A stretch of 64,000 nt of DNA, from contig JAIQDT010009236.1 of NCBI GenBank assembly GCA_021521415.1, positions 1 through 64,000 on the forward strand. Direction: 5' to 3'. The position numbers and the translations under genes were made by a program. This DNA is from Bidens hawaiensis (taxonomy: Eukaryota > Streptophyta > Magnoliopsida > Asterales > Asteraceae). The notes beneath the pieces were generated by a model, which was not told where the DNA came from, ran no database searches, and was given only the letters and a program-made list of their open reading frames with translations. This document shows positions 1-10,444 of this stretch, piece after piece (position 1 is the stretch's first letter; the number at the start of each line of letters is the position of its first letter).

Positions 1-349
1 CACATAGTTCTAGTAATTAGAGTTAATAAAAACATTCGCGGAATATAAAAGCTTTCAATAAAACATAAATAATAATCCATAACTTGTCTTAATAAACATA
101 CTCTCTCAAAACATAACTAATAAAACTTCTTGGATCATCGAATGCTAACCTCTTATTCAATGCCAAGTGTTCCCCTTAAGCGAGCTGCCTCATCCTACTC
201 ACCTGCGTGCATACTAAAAGTCAGCTACGCCGAGTGAGTTCTAGTTAAACATACATCATACAATACATTCATCCTTACATACTTTGATTCATACTTTCAT
301 ACTTACTTACATTCATATCTTACGTTATAAAGAGCATTACGCCCTACAT

Positions 350-625
350 GCCTCGAGTATTATTAGGGCTCGGTAACCTCCTTCCTCAAGTATTATTAGG
401 GCTCGGTACCCTCCTTCCTCGAGTATTATTAGGGCCCGGTACCCTCTTTCCTCGAATATTAGTAGGGTTTGGTTCCCTAGTTCTCGAATATTAGTAGGGT
501 TCGATTCCCTCTTCGTTACCATACAATCATACGTCATTCCTCGAGATTTATTAGGGCTCGGTACCCTCTTCGTTACCATACAACCATACATCATGCCTCG
601 AGTATTATTAGGGCTCGGTACCCTC
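350..625. repeat. Tandem repeat, ~33 bp, 3' slot of the LTR
   Basis: Repeated units built on CTCGAGTATTATTAGGGCT followed by CGGTACCCTCTTCC (minus: GGGTACCGAGCCCTAATAAT then ACTCGAGG). The same repeat, with different copy numbers and sequence drift, is in the matching place of the related LTRs (17299-17621, 2947-3105, 40645-40815, 24940-25012, 52862-53000). Read in frame it gives a periodic peptide, which is not a protein. Confidence 0.9.
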
Positions 626-1179
626 TTCGTTACCATACATTAACCTTTCTTTATTTACTTTACAACATTCATAAACATATATATCATACTTACATTACTC
701 CTAACCTTTCAACTTATTAGTATGTGCAATATCCAAAGATCGTTCACGTACCGATAAGACATCATTCCTAGCTTTCACATAACCACATAAGGCATACACT
801 TATCACTTAGGATAAGTGTATTAACAATCACATCGAGTATGCACACAGCCCCGAAAACATAACATAGAAATAGAGCTAGAAACTCACCTGGATCCTGTTG
901 CGCTCACCATTAGTCGTAATTCCCTTCTTTAATTGAGCACGGTTAACTGTTATTTATACATATGTGTTAATCATCCATATACTAAATTAAGTGGGTTATT
1001 TAGTTAACCTATGCATCTTCTAAGCTGGGCTTGTTGTTAGACTTAGAATAATGGGCTAGCTCGTTAATTTAGGTATGGGCTTAGCATTTGGGGACTTAGT
1101 TACTTCAGCCCAACAGTCTGTTAGGGCATCTGGGCCCAACTGTACTTAGGCCCAACACTCAACATGGAACTCTTATGCT

Positions 1180-1385
1180 TGGCCGAAATCCTTCCTTAAT
1201 CGAGAACCCATGTTTTCGGCCAAGAACCCTAACCGAGAACACAAGGTTGCCGAGAACATGTGTTCTTGACCGAGAACACTTGATCACCGAGAACATTTGT
1301 GGCCGAGAACTCTGGTTGGCCGCCAGTTTAACCGAGAACCATGAGGTTTGACCAAGGATTCTCAAACTTGGCTGAGAATCCCCAG
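1180..1385. repeat. Minisatellite built on CCGAGAAC
   Basis: About ten to twelve degenerate repeats of GGCCGAGAACAC/T-like units lie between the promoter end and the middle of this LTR. Related LTRs in the window have an unrelated minisatellite at this point. Confidence 0.8.
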
Positions 1386-2159
1386 CTCAACTCATTTCTC
1401 AGCTTAACTTTCTATCTTTTATTCCATTTTAGGCTCAATAACGGTTAACGGTCCAAAATTGCTCCTTTAGTTACCTAACACCACCATTTCTAACTGTTTA
1501 ACACCCCTTAGCCCCCACGGCTCGAGGTCTAGCTCGTTATTGCCATAAAGCTTGAGCCTTTAAGCCTAAAACTTTCTTTAAGCTAGTTCTAGGGTTTCAT
1601 TCATGAATCGTATCTAACCATGAGTCTTTTCGTCCATATTAATCATCAAGTTTTCTACTTTATGAACTAACTAGACCCGATCTACTCTAGGTTTGAATTT
1701 CATGATTATTCGTTCATAAAAACGTAACCTTTAAGATCAAGAACATACCTTTATGATGTTTCTAGGTCACGACTAGCTTTGCTTAGGAGCTTGAATCGTT
1801 TATCTAGCTTGAGTAAGGAAGATAAACCAAAAACCTATGCTCGTTTGATCTTGGATCTCGTTTCCTTCTCTTGCGGCCGAAAATAGAAAGGTTGGGTGTG
1901 TTATGGAGGTGTAGGGAGAATAAGATGGATAAGATGGATGTAAATGGAAAGATTTAGGGTTTAAGGGGTTTTTATACACCCTTAAGCCCATGGACCTAAA
2001 GCCCACATTTCCTTTTTAGTCCATGATTAATCCCCTTAAGTAGCCTACTTATCTATCCATCTTTGTTATTTTATTATTTACCCAACAAATCACGTAAACT
2101 TTTCCATTATAAGAAATAATATGTAAAATATTATTATTTGAAAAATTCGGGATGTTACA

Positions 2160-2492
2160 TAGAGTAACAACAAGGGAAAGGTCTTCATCTTCTTAAGACT
2201 TTGTCGGGAGAAATGAATGGTGCTGGTAATGGTTAATTGATGAAATATTTATAAGAGTTTCATAAGTCATATAATTAATGATAAAATTAAGTTATACATT
2301 TATAGTAGTGTTACATGTATATATTAATACAGACATCAATACTGTTATAACTTCCTAGACGTGTCTCACTCATGTAACATGTAAAAAATATCTAGTTTGA
2401 GTCTTAGTAGTAGTCATGTTCGGTTGTATATACCAATATAGTGGTTTGGTTTAGTTGTACATTTGTTTTTCAAGTTACTAAACAAAAAGAGT
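2160..2492. repeat. CLE array unit 0 (partial)
   Basis: This part matches 39886-40204 closely. It holds the first codons of a CLE gene (minus strand), its upstream region, and from about 2394 the ~90 bp tail of a copia LTR ending ...TACTAAACA. It is cut on the left by the LTR ending at 2159 and on the right by the LTR starting at 2493. The five bases agagt (2488-2492) before the second LTR are the same target site as for the solo LTR at 40205. Confidence 0.8.
2161..2188 (-). pseudogene. CLE peptide gene fragment (first nine codons)
   Basis: The start codon is at 2186-2188 on the minus strand, followed by codons for M-K-T-F-P-L-L-L-L, identical in sense to the beginning of the intact CLE copies. 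The reading frame then runs into the inserted LTR at 2159. The rest of the gene, if it survives, would lie to the left of the window, beyond the LTR. The upstream region with its TATA stretch (aatatttata near 2246-2257) is still present. Confidence 0.75.
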
Positions 2493-3855
2493 TGTACCTC
2501 GGTCCCAGTGCCCTACATTGGGGTTGGATTTACTCATAAACACAGTTCTAAATATCATCGTTAAATTAAACTTTCGCAGAATAAATAAAATTTCAAACAT
2601 TCATTACAAAATATTCATAACTTGTCTTTAAAACATAACTTAAAATATCTTATTTAAACATCATGACAGATCTTCAGATGCCAACCTCTTCAATTCATGC
2701 CATGTGTCTCCCTCAAGCTAACTGCTTCAGTCTATTTACCTGCGTGCATACTAAAAGTCAGCTACGCTGAGTGAGTTCTAGTTAATTAGGCTACATACAA
2801 TACATTCACATACTTACACATATACGTATCCGAAAATACATATAACATATTTAACTTGTTATCTTTCTTACATACTTTCATACTTTCATTCCTTCTTTCG
2901 TACATACATTCATATATATTATAAGAGTATTTCGCCCTATAACATTCGCAGATATTATTAGGGTCTGTTCCCTGCATTCGCAGTTATTATTAGGGTCTTA
3001 TCCCTTCATTCGTAGATATTATTAGGGTCTGTTCCCTTCATTTGCAGATATTATTAGGATCTGTTCCCTACATTAGCAAATATTATTAGGGTCTGTTACG
3101 TACATTCATACAACCATACCTCCATACTATCATTCATACAATTTCATACATATCCTGCTTTATCATTCATGCATACTTTATACACAATTACATATTCTAA
3201 CACTTACATTCCTTGGCGATACGTGCAATATCCGAAGATTGTTCACGTACCGATAAGCATTCATTCATAACTTCGATAACTATCACACATATCATATATG
3301 GCATACACTTACCACTTAAGTAAGTGTATTAACTATTAGTATCGGGTATGCACACAACTTTGAAAACATAACGAGAAAATGGGGCTAGAAACTCACCAGT
3401 AAGCGATTCCTTTCTGAGTTAATGGTAACTCATTTCCTTAATTGGGCGCGGTTTACTGTATAACGATTACATGTATCAATTAACTAGCCCTATCCATATC
3501 ATATTTCTATATTATTGTAACCCTCGGCTACGGCGGTATGGAGCAGCGCCCCTGGCAGCAGGGTTCTAGGGCGGCAGCCCCTAGCGGGGTTCAAGGGGTA
3601 GAGCCCCTGGCTAGGGTTAAGCTGGCAGGTCAATTTGGAAATATTTTATTTTCATTAATAATTCTTTACTAAAAACATCATTAGAAAACTGAAATTTAAT
3701 TATTTAATCAAATCAAATCTTCGTTTTAAACGTTACCCTTCATTATTGATTAATTGCTTATTTTTTGCCCTTATATCATATAAGTCCATATATGTGGTTT
3801 ATGTACGCATACTTTGTTTATTTTTCGTTTATTTTATAAAATGATACCAAGTCCG
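2493..3855 (-). mobile_element. Truncated gypsy LTR, minus strand
   Basis: It begins TGTACCTCGGTCCC right after agagt and matches the first 1.3 kb of the solo LTR 40205-42447 almost base for base, up to ...ATACCAAGTCCG at 3855, where similarity stops. It has the 3'-slot tandem repeat (2947-3105) and the GC-rich hairpin (3566-3584). The promoter half of the LTR and the right-hand target duplicate are missing. Because it stands in the same target site as the 40205 LTR, it is a segmental duplicate of that insertion rather than an independent one. Confidence 0.8.
3566..3584. repeat. GC-rich hairpin of the LTR family
   Basis: CTAGGGCGGCAGCCCCTAG, a near-perfect inverted repeat in a C/G-rich island. 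Counterparts are at 16831-16850, 41273-41292 and 52326-52345. Confidence 0.8.
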
Positions 3856-5411
3856 GTTTTGATTATGTTTAAACGAGGACTAAACCATTGAAAATTGAAA
3901 CCAAACTGATATTAACAGTCTGGTTCTGGTTTGGTTTAACAATTAAGCTTTGATAATAAAATTTGCTTAAAATGATTATTTATTTAACCGTATTATCAAT
4001 TCCAACTAAGTCAAAATATGATACTTGAAAGGATAAAGGATGTAAAAAAAAACCGACTGGAAGTAAAAAACTCAGTTGTGAAACCAAACTGATGACCAGT
4101 TTAAACGGTTTCAAGGTTTTAAATCGAACCATGAACACTCATAATTGTTACGTGATTAATAGGGTTCGCGTTCAAAGACCCGCTGCATCGTGCAGGCACT
4201 TGTCTAGGATATACATATATATATATACACACACAGGCACCTGTCTAGGATATACATATATATATATATATATACACACACACATATAAATATATACATA
4301 TCTTTATGGTTTTAACCAAGGTTCTGAAAAGTGTCTAGTTAATATGTCGTTTATAATAAAATATCAATTAATTATTATATTTATAATATAGTTTAAATAA
4401 TCAAATGTATTAATATAAAAATTTAAATACCAAAAATAACTAAAAAAACTGGGTTGGGGTGGGTCGCCCCAGCCACACCAAGCCTTAAACTCACACACAC
4501 AACAAACTGTGCTACCAAGACAGTTGATTATATCCGGAAACTGACAAAATATAACATGCAGCCCAAACACCCGGTTCATATACATATTAACGTGTTCTTG
4601 GACTACATGTTTTCCCTATGTTGAATACCAATTGTAGAAGTAGATTTGGGACTTTGGATGGTGAAGTGACAATGAACAAGGTTGTTTGATGCAAAATCTG
4701 TGATGTCCCAAGAAACAAATTGCAAACAAAAACCAACCAAACGTGTCCAATAAAATATCTCTCACAACAAAGACTGAAATAGACTACTGCGACTAAGACC
4801 CAAGACTCTAAAAGAAATAAATAAAATGAAATGAACATTCTGTTCTTTGGACGGAAGGATAATCCATTTGTCAGGGTGATCCCGGGAGTGTCGAGCATTT
4901 GCTATTAAAAAATGTAGTGAACGTAAACTAAGAACTGTTTCAATTTTTTAATGTAGTTTCCAATGCAAAATACTAAGGAATTTAAATATGCAAAACAACT
5001 AAATTCCTCTATTTAGGAGATCATGCATAAATGTGAACATGGGAAGATCATGAGTAACTACAAACGTGTAGAGATGTAAACGTGAAAATTAGCATGCATA
5101 AATAATAAACAAACGTAGCTAGCTTGCAGTCTTCTACTTGGGCTTCAAGAATTAAGCTCAAATGGTTTAATGAAGGTGATCAAGCAGCAAGTGATCAAAC
5201 AGAGTCCGAAATCCAAACCGAAGATTAATTACCTAAGAGAAGAAGCTGAAGCACAACAGCTAAAGTGAATGATCCAATAACCATAGACCCGATCCTCAGA
5301 GTGGATGCGCTTGCTTTTGAAACATAGCTAAAAATCACCCGCTTGTTTACATACTGAACTGATCTATATAAAAAAAGAAAAAGAAAAAGACAAACGCGAG
5401 GAAAGGAACAC
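3856..5411. other. Unassigned AT-rich sequence
   Basis: No recognisable gene or element. It holds a duplicated block (tgtctaggatatacatata followed by AT/AC microsatellite) at about 4200-4290 and a stretch of phrases such as AAACCAAACTGAT repeated loosely at 3895-4110. The short minus-strand open frames at 4587-4898 and 5225-5422 have hydrophobic stretches but no family I recognise. I do not call them genes. Confidence 0.6.
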
Positions 5412-6347
5412 ATTATTACCATTGAAAATGAAATAAAAGAACCAAAAGACTACTCCGAAACAAGTAAGAAACTAGAATGGACACAAGCAGTGGAACAAGA
5501 GATTGTAGCACATAACAGTATTAAAACTTGGGAATTGGACCCAAAACCAATTAAGTGGGTCTATAAACTCAAGACGAAAGAAGATGGGACAATCAATCGG
5601 TATAAGGCACGACTGGTTGCCTGGGGTTGATTGTTCATTAAGCAACCCGATTCGAGTGTAGAGGTAGTCCTAGTCTGTGTAGATGACATGATCATATCTG
5701 GGAATTTGAAGGACGAAACCGAGCAGCTTTGAGGTAACCTCAGTACCCGGATTAAGATAAAAGATCTAGGGCAATTGGCCAGATTTTAGGATTGGAGATT
5801 GAATACTACAGCACAAGTTTGGCGTTGCACCAAAGAAGTATATGTTCGATTTACTATATGTAGAGATTTAGTATGTCAAGCTCAAAACCAACGGTAACAC
5901 CATTGGAAGAAAATGTTTGATTTTATAAGAAGAAGGAAAAGAGTTGGAAAACCTGACCGATTGCCGAAAATGGTAGAAAACCTTATATACCTAATGTTGA
6001 CGAGACTGGACATAGCGTTTTTGAAGGGAGTCTCACGTCGGTTAATGGAACAGTCTCGTCGCTCACATGTATGCAGCCCATCAGGTTCCAAGGTATGTGA
6101 AAAACTTATTCAGGTTTGGAGAGAAGTTAAAGAGGGAGTCGAGTTGGGTTTTGCGATGCCAGTAAAACCGCGATCCAGTTGGCCAAGAACCCAAAGTTCC
6201 ATGCACATACCAAACACATAAAAGTGCATTATCATTACATACATAAAAAGGTGTTAAAAGGTTTAATCGATAGAAGATGTGTTGACAAAGCGTGTGTCAA
6301 GTTAAGCTGTTGGCCATTTGCTCAAGTATGGAAATGATGAAGGTTGG
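5412..6347 (+). pseudogene. Ty1/copia reverse transcriptase-RNase H fossil
   Basis: The translation shows copia RT landmarks in order. First comes a W-x-x-A-V-E-Q-E-I region with K-T-W-E-L, then K-W-V-Y-K-L-K and D-G-T-I-N-R-Y-K-A-R-L-V-A (5415-5628). After an internal deletion of roughly 100 codons follows the catalytic-loop form C-V-D-D-M-I-I (about 5675-5700). Then come an E-N-L-I-Y-L-M-L-T-R-L-D-I-A block (about 5975-6020) and the RNase H end with K-N-P-K-F-H-A-H-T-K-H-I-K-V-H-Y-H-Y-I (about 6185-6245). The gag, protease and integrase parts are gone. Several stops and frameshifts make it non-functional. The two Asp of the polymerase loop are still present. It is followed by a purine tract and an LTR, so it is the 3' end of an old copia element. 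Confidence 0.85.
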
Positions 6348-6360
6348 TTTTAAGAGGGAA
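6348..6360 (+). other. Polypurine tract of the copia fossil
   Basis: TTTTAAGAGGGAA directly precedes TGTGAAAAAC, the start of the downstream LTR. This is the normal place for plus-strand priming. Confidence 0.6.
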
Positions 6361-6662
6361 TGTGAAAAACGTTGTAGGAGATTAGTAACTCAAGGGGTCA
6401 AAACAGTTAGTACACACGGAAATTATAAGGGTGGTACAATAATCTCTAAAGAACTGGTTGTAGGAGATTAGTAAAAGTCAAAGGGAAGATCTTAATTACC
6501 TTAAGATTAAATTTTGGTTACAATATCTTTTAGCTCTAGATAATTAGTTTATTTGAATTTCGAATTATATATAGTTTGAGTCTTAGTTGTAGTCATGTTG
6601 GGTTATATATACCACCATAGTGGTTTGGTTTATTTGTATCTTTGTTTCTCAAGTTAATAACA
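6361..6662 (+). mobile_element. Copia 3' LTR, about 302 bp
   Basis: It starts TGTGAAAAACG after the purine tract and ends ...AAGTTAATAACA. The last ~90 bp (from TAGTTTGAGTCTTAG at 6572) also occurs at the start of every array unit (2394, 10584, 15509, 40105), where it abuts the region upstream of the CLE gene instead of the rest of the LTR. So the LTR tail was caught in the tandem duplication. Confidence 0.7.
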
Positions 6663-7729
6663 AAAAGAGTCGATCAAGTGTGTCGATCTGTCGATCAAAC
6701 CCGTCCGTTCTTATGTGATTTTGAGCTCAGCCAGTTTTACAAATATTTCAACCATTTTCCTCATATATACCTTTATTCAAATCTTCGTTAGCAGATAGTA
6801 AAATTAATTAACTCGACAACTATAAAAACTAAAAGTGAACCATTTATACATTTTTCAGTTAAACAAGCATATAACTTAGAAAGCCAAATAATACAAAAAA
6901 ATCAAGTTCTTTCACTGTCAAACTTTAGAATAAGAGCAATGCATAATTGACGTTTTTTTCAACGTCTGAAACTACTCTAATACTTGAGTGAGTCTTTCAG
7001 AGATGAGATGCAAACCGTTTATACGTACTAATTTTGACGTTCTAGGTCTGATTCACCAAGAATAACATTAAGGAGGAAACCCACCACTGTGAAAAAAACC
7101 GGTTAAGTAAAGTTTCGAATGACACCACAAGATTTTAGTCTTTAACTATTTTCTAATATCATTAGACCAGAAAACCAACTGCGATGCTTAATTGACTGTA
7201 CAGTAGGAAATACAAGTTACAAAAACCAAATTAAATGTGAACTGAGTGCATGTACTTCCTATTTGTTATTAAAACCAAATAGTAAATCCTTTAACCTTAT
7301 TAAACCTAGTCCACGTCTTCTCATGGTTTCTCTTAAATATTCCTTCACCAATTTCAATGTTATTTTCAAAACATTATTAATGTGGATATGTAGATGCCTG
7401 AAATGTAATTATGCGAATATTTTAACCTTTTAAATCTTTTTTAATGACAATTCACACACCATCTACTTTCTACTCTTAAACCGACATGTAAAATTTTGTA
7501 AATGATATTTCAATTCACAACATTATAAACTAGTTTGGTCGTTCTATCGTAAATATTTTGAAACAACCGACCGAAACAAAATACAATCATTCTAAGTTAC
7601 AAGATTAAGTGGAGGAAATAATAAAGTAGGTTACTTTGGCATCGCAATCTTATTGATACATAATTTTCAGGAAATTCATGTTATAATATAAAACAGAGAA
7701 AACACATCTTAATATGTAGAAATGCATGT

Positions 7730-8334
7730 TGTTGGTGCATTTTGTGATCGTCGCTATGCAATTCTGATCAGCGGAAATGAAAAACGAAGTTAGAACAACT
7801 TCGCCGTAGGCGAAGTTGTAACAACTTCTGCCGTAGGCGAAGTTGTAACAACTTCTGCCATAGGCGAAGTTAGAACAACTTCGCCGTAGGCGAAGGCGAA
7901 GTTGTAACAACTTCTGCCATAGGCGAAGTTAGAACAACTTCGCCTACTGGCCCAAGCCCAAGCCCGCGAAGTTGTTTCGATATATATATACGTGTCTTGT
8001 TTAGGTTTGAGTATCTAGAAAAGTTAGAGTGTGTTTTGTGATCAGTTTATTTGTCTAGAGAGAAACCGAGAGGGAGAGTCGTGTGGGACGGCCCGAGGTA
8101 GAGCTCACCTCGGGTCGGCCGTCATTTGTTTTCGTGTTTGGTATGTAATGAGTTTCGGTTATTATATAAGTGATCTGCAGATGTGTTTATCCCATTCGTG
8201 TGTTTGTTCGTGTATGTGTTTGTGTGTAATCGTGTTCTTCGTCTTCTACACCATTAACGAGTCTAGGAGGATTCCGCACTCCTAGACCTCGTGCGGATCT
8301 CGTATCGATCGGCGACGCCCCGGGGGGACTTACA
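7730..8334 (+). repeat. 5' LTR of the non-autonomous copia element (605 bp)
   Basis: TGTTGG...TTACA. It carries six copies of a ~27 bp palindromic repeat (7786-7950) and a GC-rich 3' part. The 84 bp length difference from the 3' LTR equals three repeat copies. The open frame at 8031-8285 lies in the LTR and recurs in the 3' LTR; it resembles no known protein. Confidence 0.92.
7786..7950. repeat. Palindromic minisatellite, six copies
   Basis: Units of the type GAAGTTGTAACAACTTC + TGCCGTAGGC. The GAAGTTGT and ACAACTTC arms can pair. The matching stretch in the 3' LTR (9583-9663) has only three copies, so the array has changed since insertion. Confidence 0.92.
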
Positions 8335-8336
8335 AG

Positions 8337-8349
8337 TGGTATCAGAGCC
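8337..8349 (+). other. Primer binding site (tRNA-Met type)
   Basis: TGGTATCAGAGCC starts two bases after the 5' LTR end at 8334. This is the usual plant copia and gypsy primer site complementary to the initiator tRNA-Met 3' end. Confidence 0.9.
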
Positions 8350-9516
8350 TTAGGCTCTTATGCTATGGTTCGAGATCTGCGTTTTGGTGTTTCTGGCACG
8401 TTTCTGATGCGTTTCTGGCCGAACAGCCGCCGCAGGCGAAGTTGTTGCTTAAATTTTAGGGTTTAGGCGAAGATATAAGGTTAAGCGAAGTTATTCACAA
8501 CTTCGCCTACCTCACAAGTTCGCTTATCTCAGGCGAAATTATCTGTCAGGCGAAGTTTTGGACAGACGAAGTTAAGGAGGAGCGAAGTTGACTTTAGGCG
8601 AAGTTAAAAAAAAAAAAAAAAAAAAAAAAGAGTTTTCGTCTGTATGGCCAGGTGTACGCGATTATTGTGAGACCGAAGACATTGTTCCGTCAACGAGTGA
8701 AACTTGTTATCTCTTGGTCTTACGTGTGAACAAATACGTGTCAACTCTGGATATGGAGTTGAGGTTGTGAATGAGATATTGATTGAAACTGGATATTGAC
8801 ACATATTTGGGTGTTTGTGGGCAATGAAATTGTTGTTGTTCGAGGTTGACCAACTGAAGAAAGTCAAATTGAACTGAAGGTTTTTTGTCATTACTGGATT
8901 GCGGTCAGAACATATTATTTATGTTATTTTCAAGGCGTTCGAGAATTGGATCCTGAAACGTGATGCTTATTTACTAAAGTGAAAATTCTGTAACAAGTTG
9001 GATTTAATCGTGAATTAAAGTGTTTATGTTCTTGCGTTATCCCTGGTGATTGAAGATGCTTCGGATTAATTAATGGTCATGTGTGTTAGATTCTGTCAAG
9101 GTGGTTTGTGATGAAACTGATCACTTGATGTTGAGTAGTTGAAGATTAAACCTTATCGTATGCCGACGTGTTGGTGAAGTTGTGGAGGGAGCCCAACTTC
9201 ACGTGTTGGTGAAGTTAGAAGAACTTCACGTGTTGGTGAAGTCAGAAGGACTCACGTGATTGGTTGAGATGATTAATTAGGCACGGGGATGCATGCATTT
9301 CAAAGACCTCAATCTATATAGTCGGAGAAGCTTACACTGAAGGGGAGATCTGATATGGAAGACGCTGGGTGATTGGTAGATTTGTGAAGCTACACGACAG
9401 TTTCAGACACGGCTGGTTGAAGAGCAAACAGAAGATCATCAGTTAAGAGGGAGTCTGTTGGTGCATGTTTTGTAACAGATGATCTTTTGTGTTTGTTAGA
9501 ATTGAGAGCAACGGTC
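8350..9516 (+). other. Non-coding interior of the copia-type element
   Basis: No gag or pol similarity is visible. It has scattered GCGAAGTT repeats (8415-8605), an A-rich run of over 20 bases near 8606-8629, a run of ACGTGTTGGTGAAGTT repeats near 9165-9250, and a second LTR-start-like sequence (AGAGGGAGTCTGTTGGTGCA at about 9448-9468). That last sequence looks like an internal copy of the tract plus LTR start. Confidence 0.8.
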
Positions 9517-9527
9517 AAAGGGGAGTC
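9517..9527 (+). other. Polypurine tract
   Basis: AAAGGGGAGTC immediately before the 3' LTR start TGTTGG at 9528. Confidence 0.8.
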
Positions 9528-10048
9528 TGTTGGTGCATTTTGTGACCGTCGCTATGCAATTCTGATCAGCGGAAACGAAAAACGAAGTTGTAACAACTTC
9601 TGCCGTAGGCGAAGTTGTAACAACTTCTGCCATAGGCGAAGTTAGAACAACTTCGCCTACTGGCCCAAGCCCAAGCCCGCGAAGTTGTTTCGATATATAT
9701 ATACGTGTCTTGTTTCGGTTTGAGTATCTAGAAAAGTTAGAGTGTGTTTTATAATCAGTTTATTTGTCTAGAGAGAAACCGAGAGGGAGAGTCGTGTGGG
9801 ACGGCCCGAGGTAGAGCTTACCTCGGGTCGGCCGTCATTTGTTTTCGTGTTTGGTATGTAATGAGTTTCGGTTATTATATAAGTGATCTGCAGATGTGTT
9901 TATCCCATTCGTGTGTTTGTTCGTGTATGTGTTTGTGTGTAATCGTGTTCTTCGTCTTCTACACCATTAACGAGTCTAGGAGGATTCCGCACTCCTAGAC
10001 CTCGTGCGGATCTCGTATCGATCGGCGACGCCCCGGGGGGGACTTACA
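9528..10048 (+). repeat. 3' LTR of the non-autonomous copia element (521 bp)
   Basis: Matches 7730-8334 almost throughout, with three instead of six palindromic repeats. Ends ...GGGGACTTACA, followed by the target duplicate catgt. Confidence 0.92.
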
Positions 10049-10112
10049 CATGTTTTATTCATTTATTGTATCATGGGGATCTTGAAAACAATGTGACGAA
10101 AACTAGAAACTT

Positions 10113-10379
10113 TCAATTGTGAATCGGATTCGATCCAGAAGGCACGTTTTCTTTTACCACGCCGTACGTCGGATCTATTTCTTCCGGTGAATATAGTTGT
10201 TGGTGCTGCGTTGGTGGTGGTGGTGTGAGAAGTAGTCGACGAGGGTTGGAGATTGTGGTGATGGTGGTCGTTGTGGTGGAATGCTGATCATGATAGTTAA
10301 GAGATGTTTCTGATGACTTGGTGGATGAGACAGTCGTGGTAAGGAGAGGGAAGAGTAACAACAAGGGAAATGTCTTCAT
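10113..10379 (-). CDS. CLE-type signalling peptide precursor, copy 2
   Basis: The 88-residue product has a hydrophobic leader (about residues 1-19, M-K-T-F-P-L-L-L-L...), a Thr/His-rich variable region, and the signature E-I-D-P-T-Y-G-V (67-74). It ends in the 12-residue motif E-N-V-P-S-G-S-N-P-I-H-N (77-88). Known CLE peptides are cut from such precursors, modified on prolines and sensed outside the cell by leucine-rich-repeat receptor kinases. The E-I-D-P-x-Y-G-V lead-in is like the CLE9-13 group. Motif position 1 is Glu where Arg is usual, and position 7 is Ser where the usually hydroxylated and glycosylated Pro stands. So activity is uncertain. It has no intron, as is common for CLE genes. 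A TATA box lies about 57 bp upstream. It may be a live gene or an intact-looking relic. Confidence 0.78.
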   Translation of the reverse strand: MKTFPLLLLFPLLTTTVSSTKSSETSLNYHDQHSTTTTTITTISNPRRLLLTPPPPTQHQQLYSPEEIDPTYGVVKENVPSGSNPIHN

Positions 10380-10434
10380 CTTCTTAAGACTTTGTCAGGA
10401 GAGATAAACGGTGCTGGTAATGATTAATTGAGGG

Positions 10435-10444
10435 AATATTTATA
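10435..10444 (-). promoter_or_regulatory. TATA box of CLE copy 2
   Basis: Minus strand TATAAATATT, about 57 bp upstream of the start codon (10377-10379). It is conserved at the same distance in copies 3 (15359-15368), 4 and the fragment at 2161. Confidence 0.6.

Larger units (their letters stand above)
1..2159 (-). mobile_element. Ty3/gypsy LTR (minus strand), left edge cut by window
   Basis: Read on the minus strand this begins TGTAACATCCCG at 2159 and runs to the window edge. It has the same module order as the complete solo LTR at 15951-18088. That comparison puts its missing end about 60 bp outside the window, so full length would be about 2.2 kb. On the minus strand it has a TATA-like stretch near 1966-1981, a minisatellite at 1180-1385 and a second tandem repeat at 350-625. 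The conserved block around the motif CGTAGCTGACTTTTAGTATG lies near 200-235. It sits inside the first codons of a CLE gene copy. No internal protein region is visible, so whether it is a solo LTR or the LTR of an element further left cannot be told. The small open frames in it are tandem-repeat read-through. Confidence 0.8.
7730..10048 (+). mobile_element. Complete non-autonomous copia-type LTR element, 2.3 kb
   Basis: It is bounded by the 5 bp target duplicate catgt (7725-7729 and 10049-10053). It has LTRs 7730-8334 and 9528-10048 beginning TGTTGGTGCA and ending CTTACA, a tRNA-Met-type primer site and a purine tract. The 1.2 kb interior has no gag or pol remnant, so it must have moved with proteins from another element. 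By size it falls between TRIM and LARD classes. The LTR copies are nearly identical except for the number of palindromic repeats. That suggests a recent insertion into array unit 1. Confidence 0.92.

Noticed and set aside
350..625. CRISPR-like look of regularly spaced repeats in the LTRs
   Set aside because: Spacers are as similar as the repeats, the host is a plant, and the repeats lie inside LTRs.
337..636. Open frames over the 33 bp repeats (337-636 minus, 17273-17632 plus) giving a regular peptide
   Set aside because: The periodic protein is only the tandem repeat of the LTR read in frame; no start context and no related protein.
4587..5422. Minus-strand frames of 103 and 65 codons with hydrophobic stretches
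   Set aside because: No signature, no supporting splice or promoter pattern, AT-rich context. A host exon cannot be excluded but is not supported.
8031..8285. 84-codon frame repeated at 9744-9998
   Set aside because: Both lie in the LTRs of one element; the similarity follows from LTR identity. No known domain.
8337..8349. tRNA gene at the TGGTATCAGAGCC sites (also 46049 and 56629)
   Set aside because: Only the short primer complement is present, with no cloverleaf around it.
10113..10379. IDA- or CEP-type peptide instead of CLE
   Set aside because: The ending V-P-S-G-x-N-P-I-H-N with the E-I-D-P-x-Y-G-V lead-in fits CLE much better than the IDA or CEP endings.
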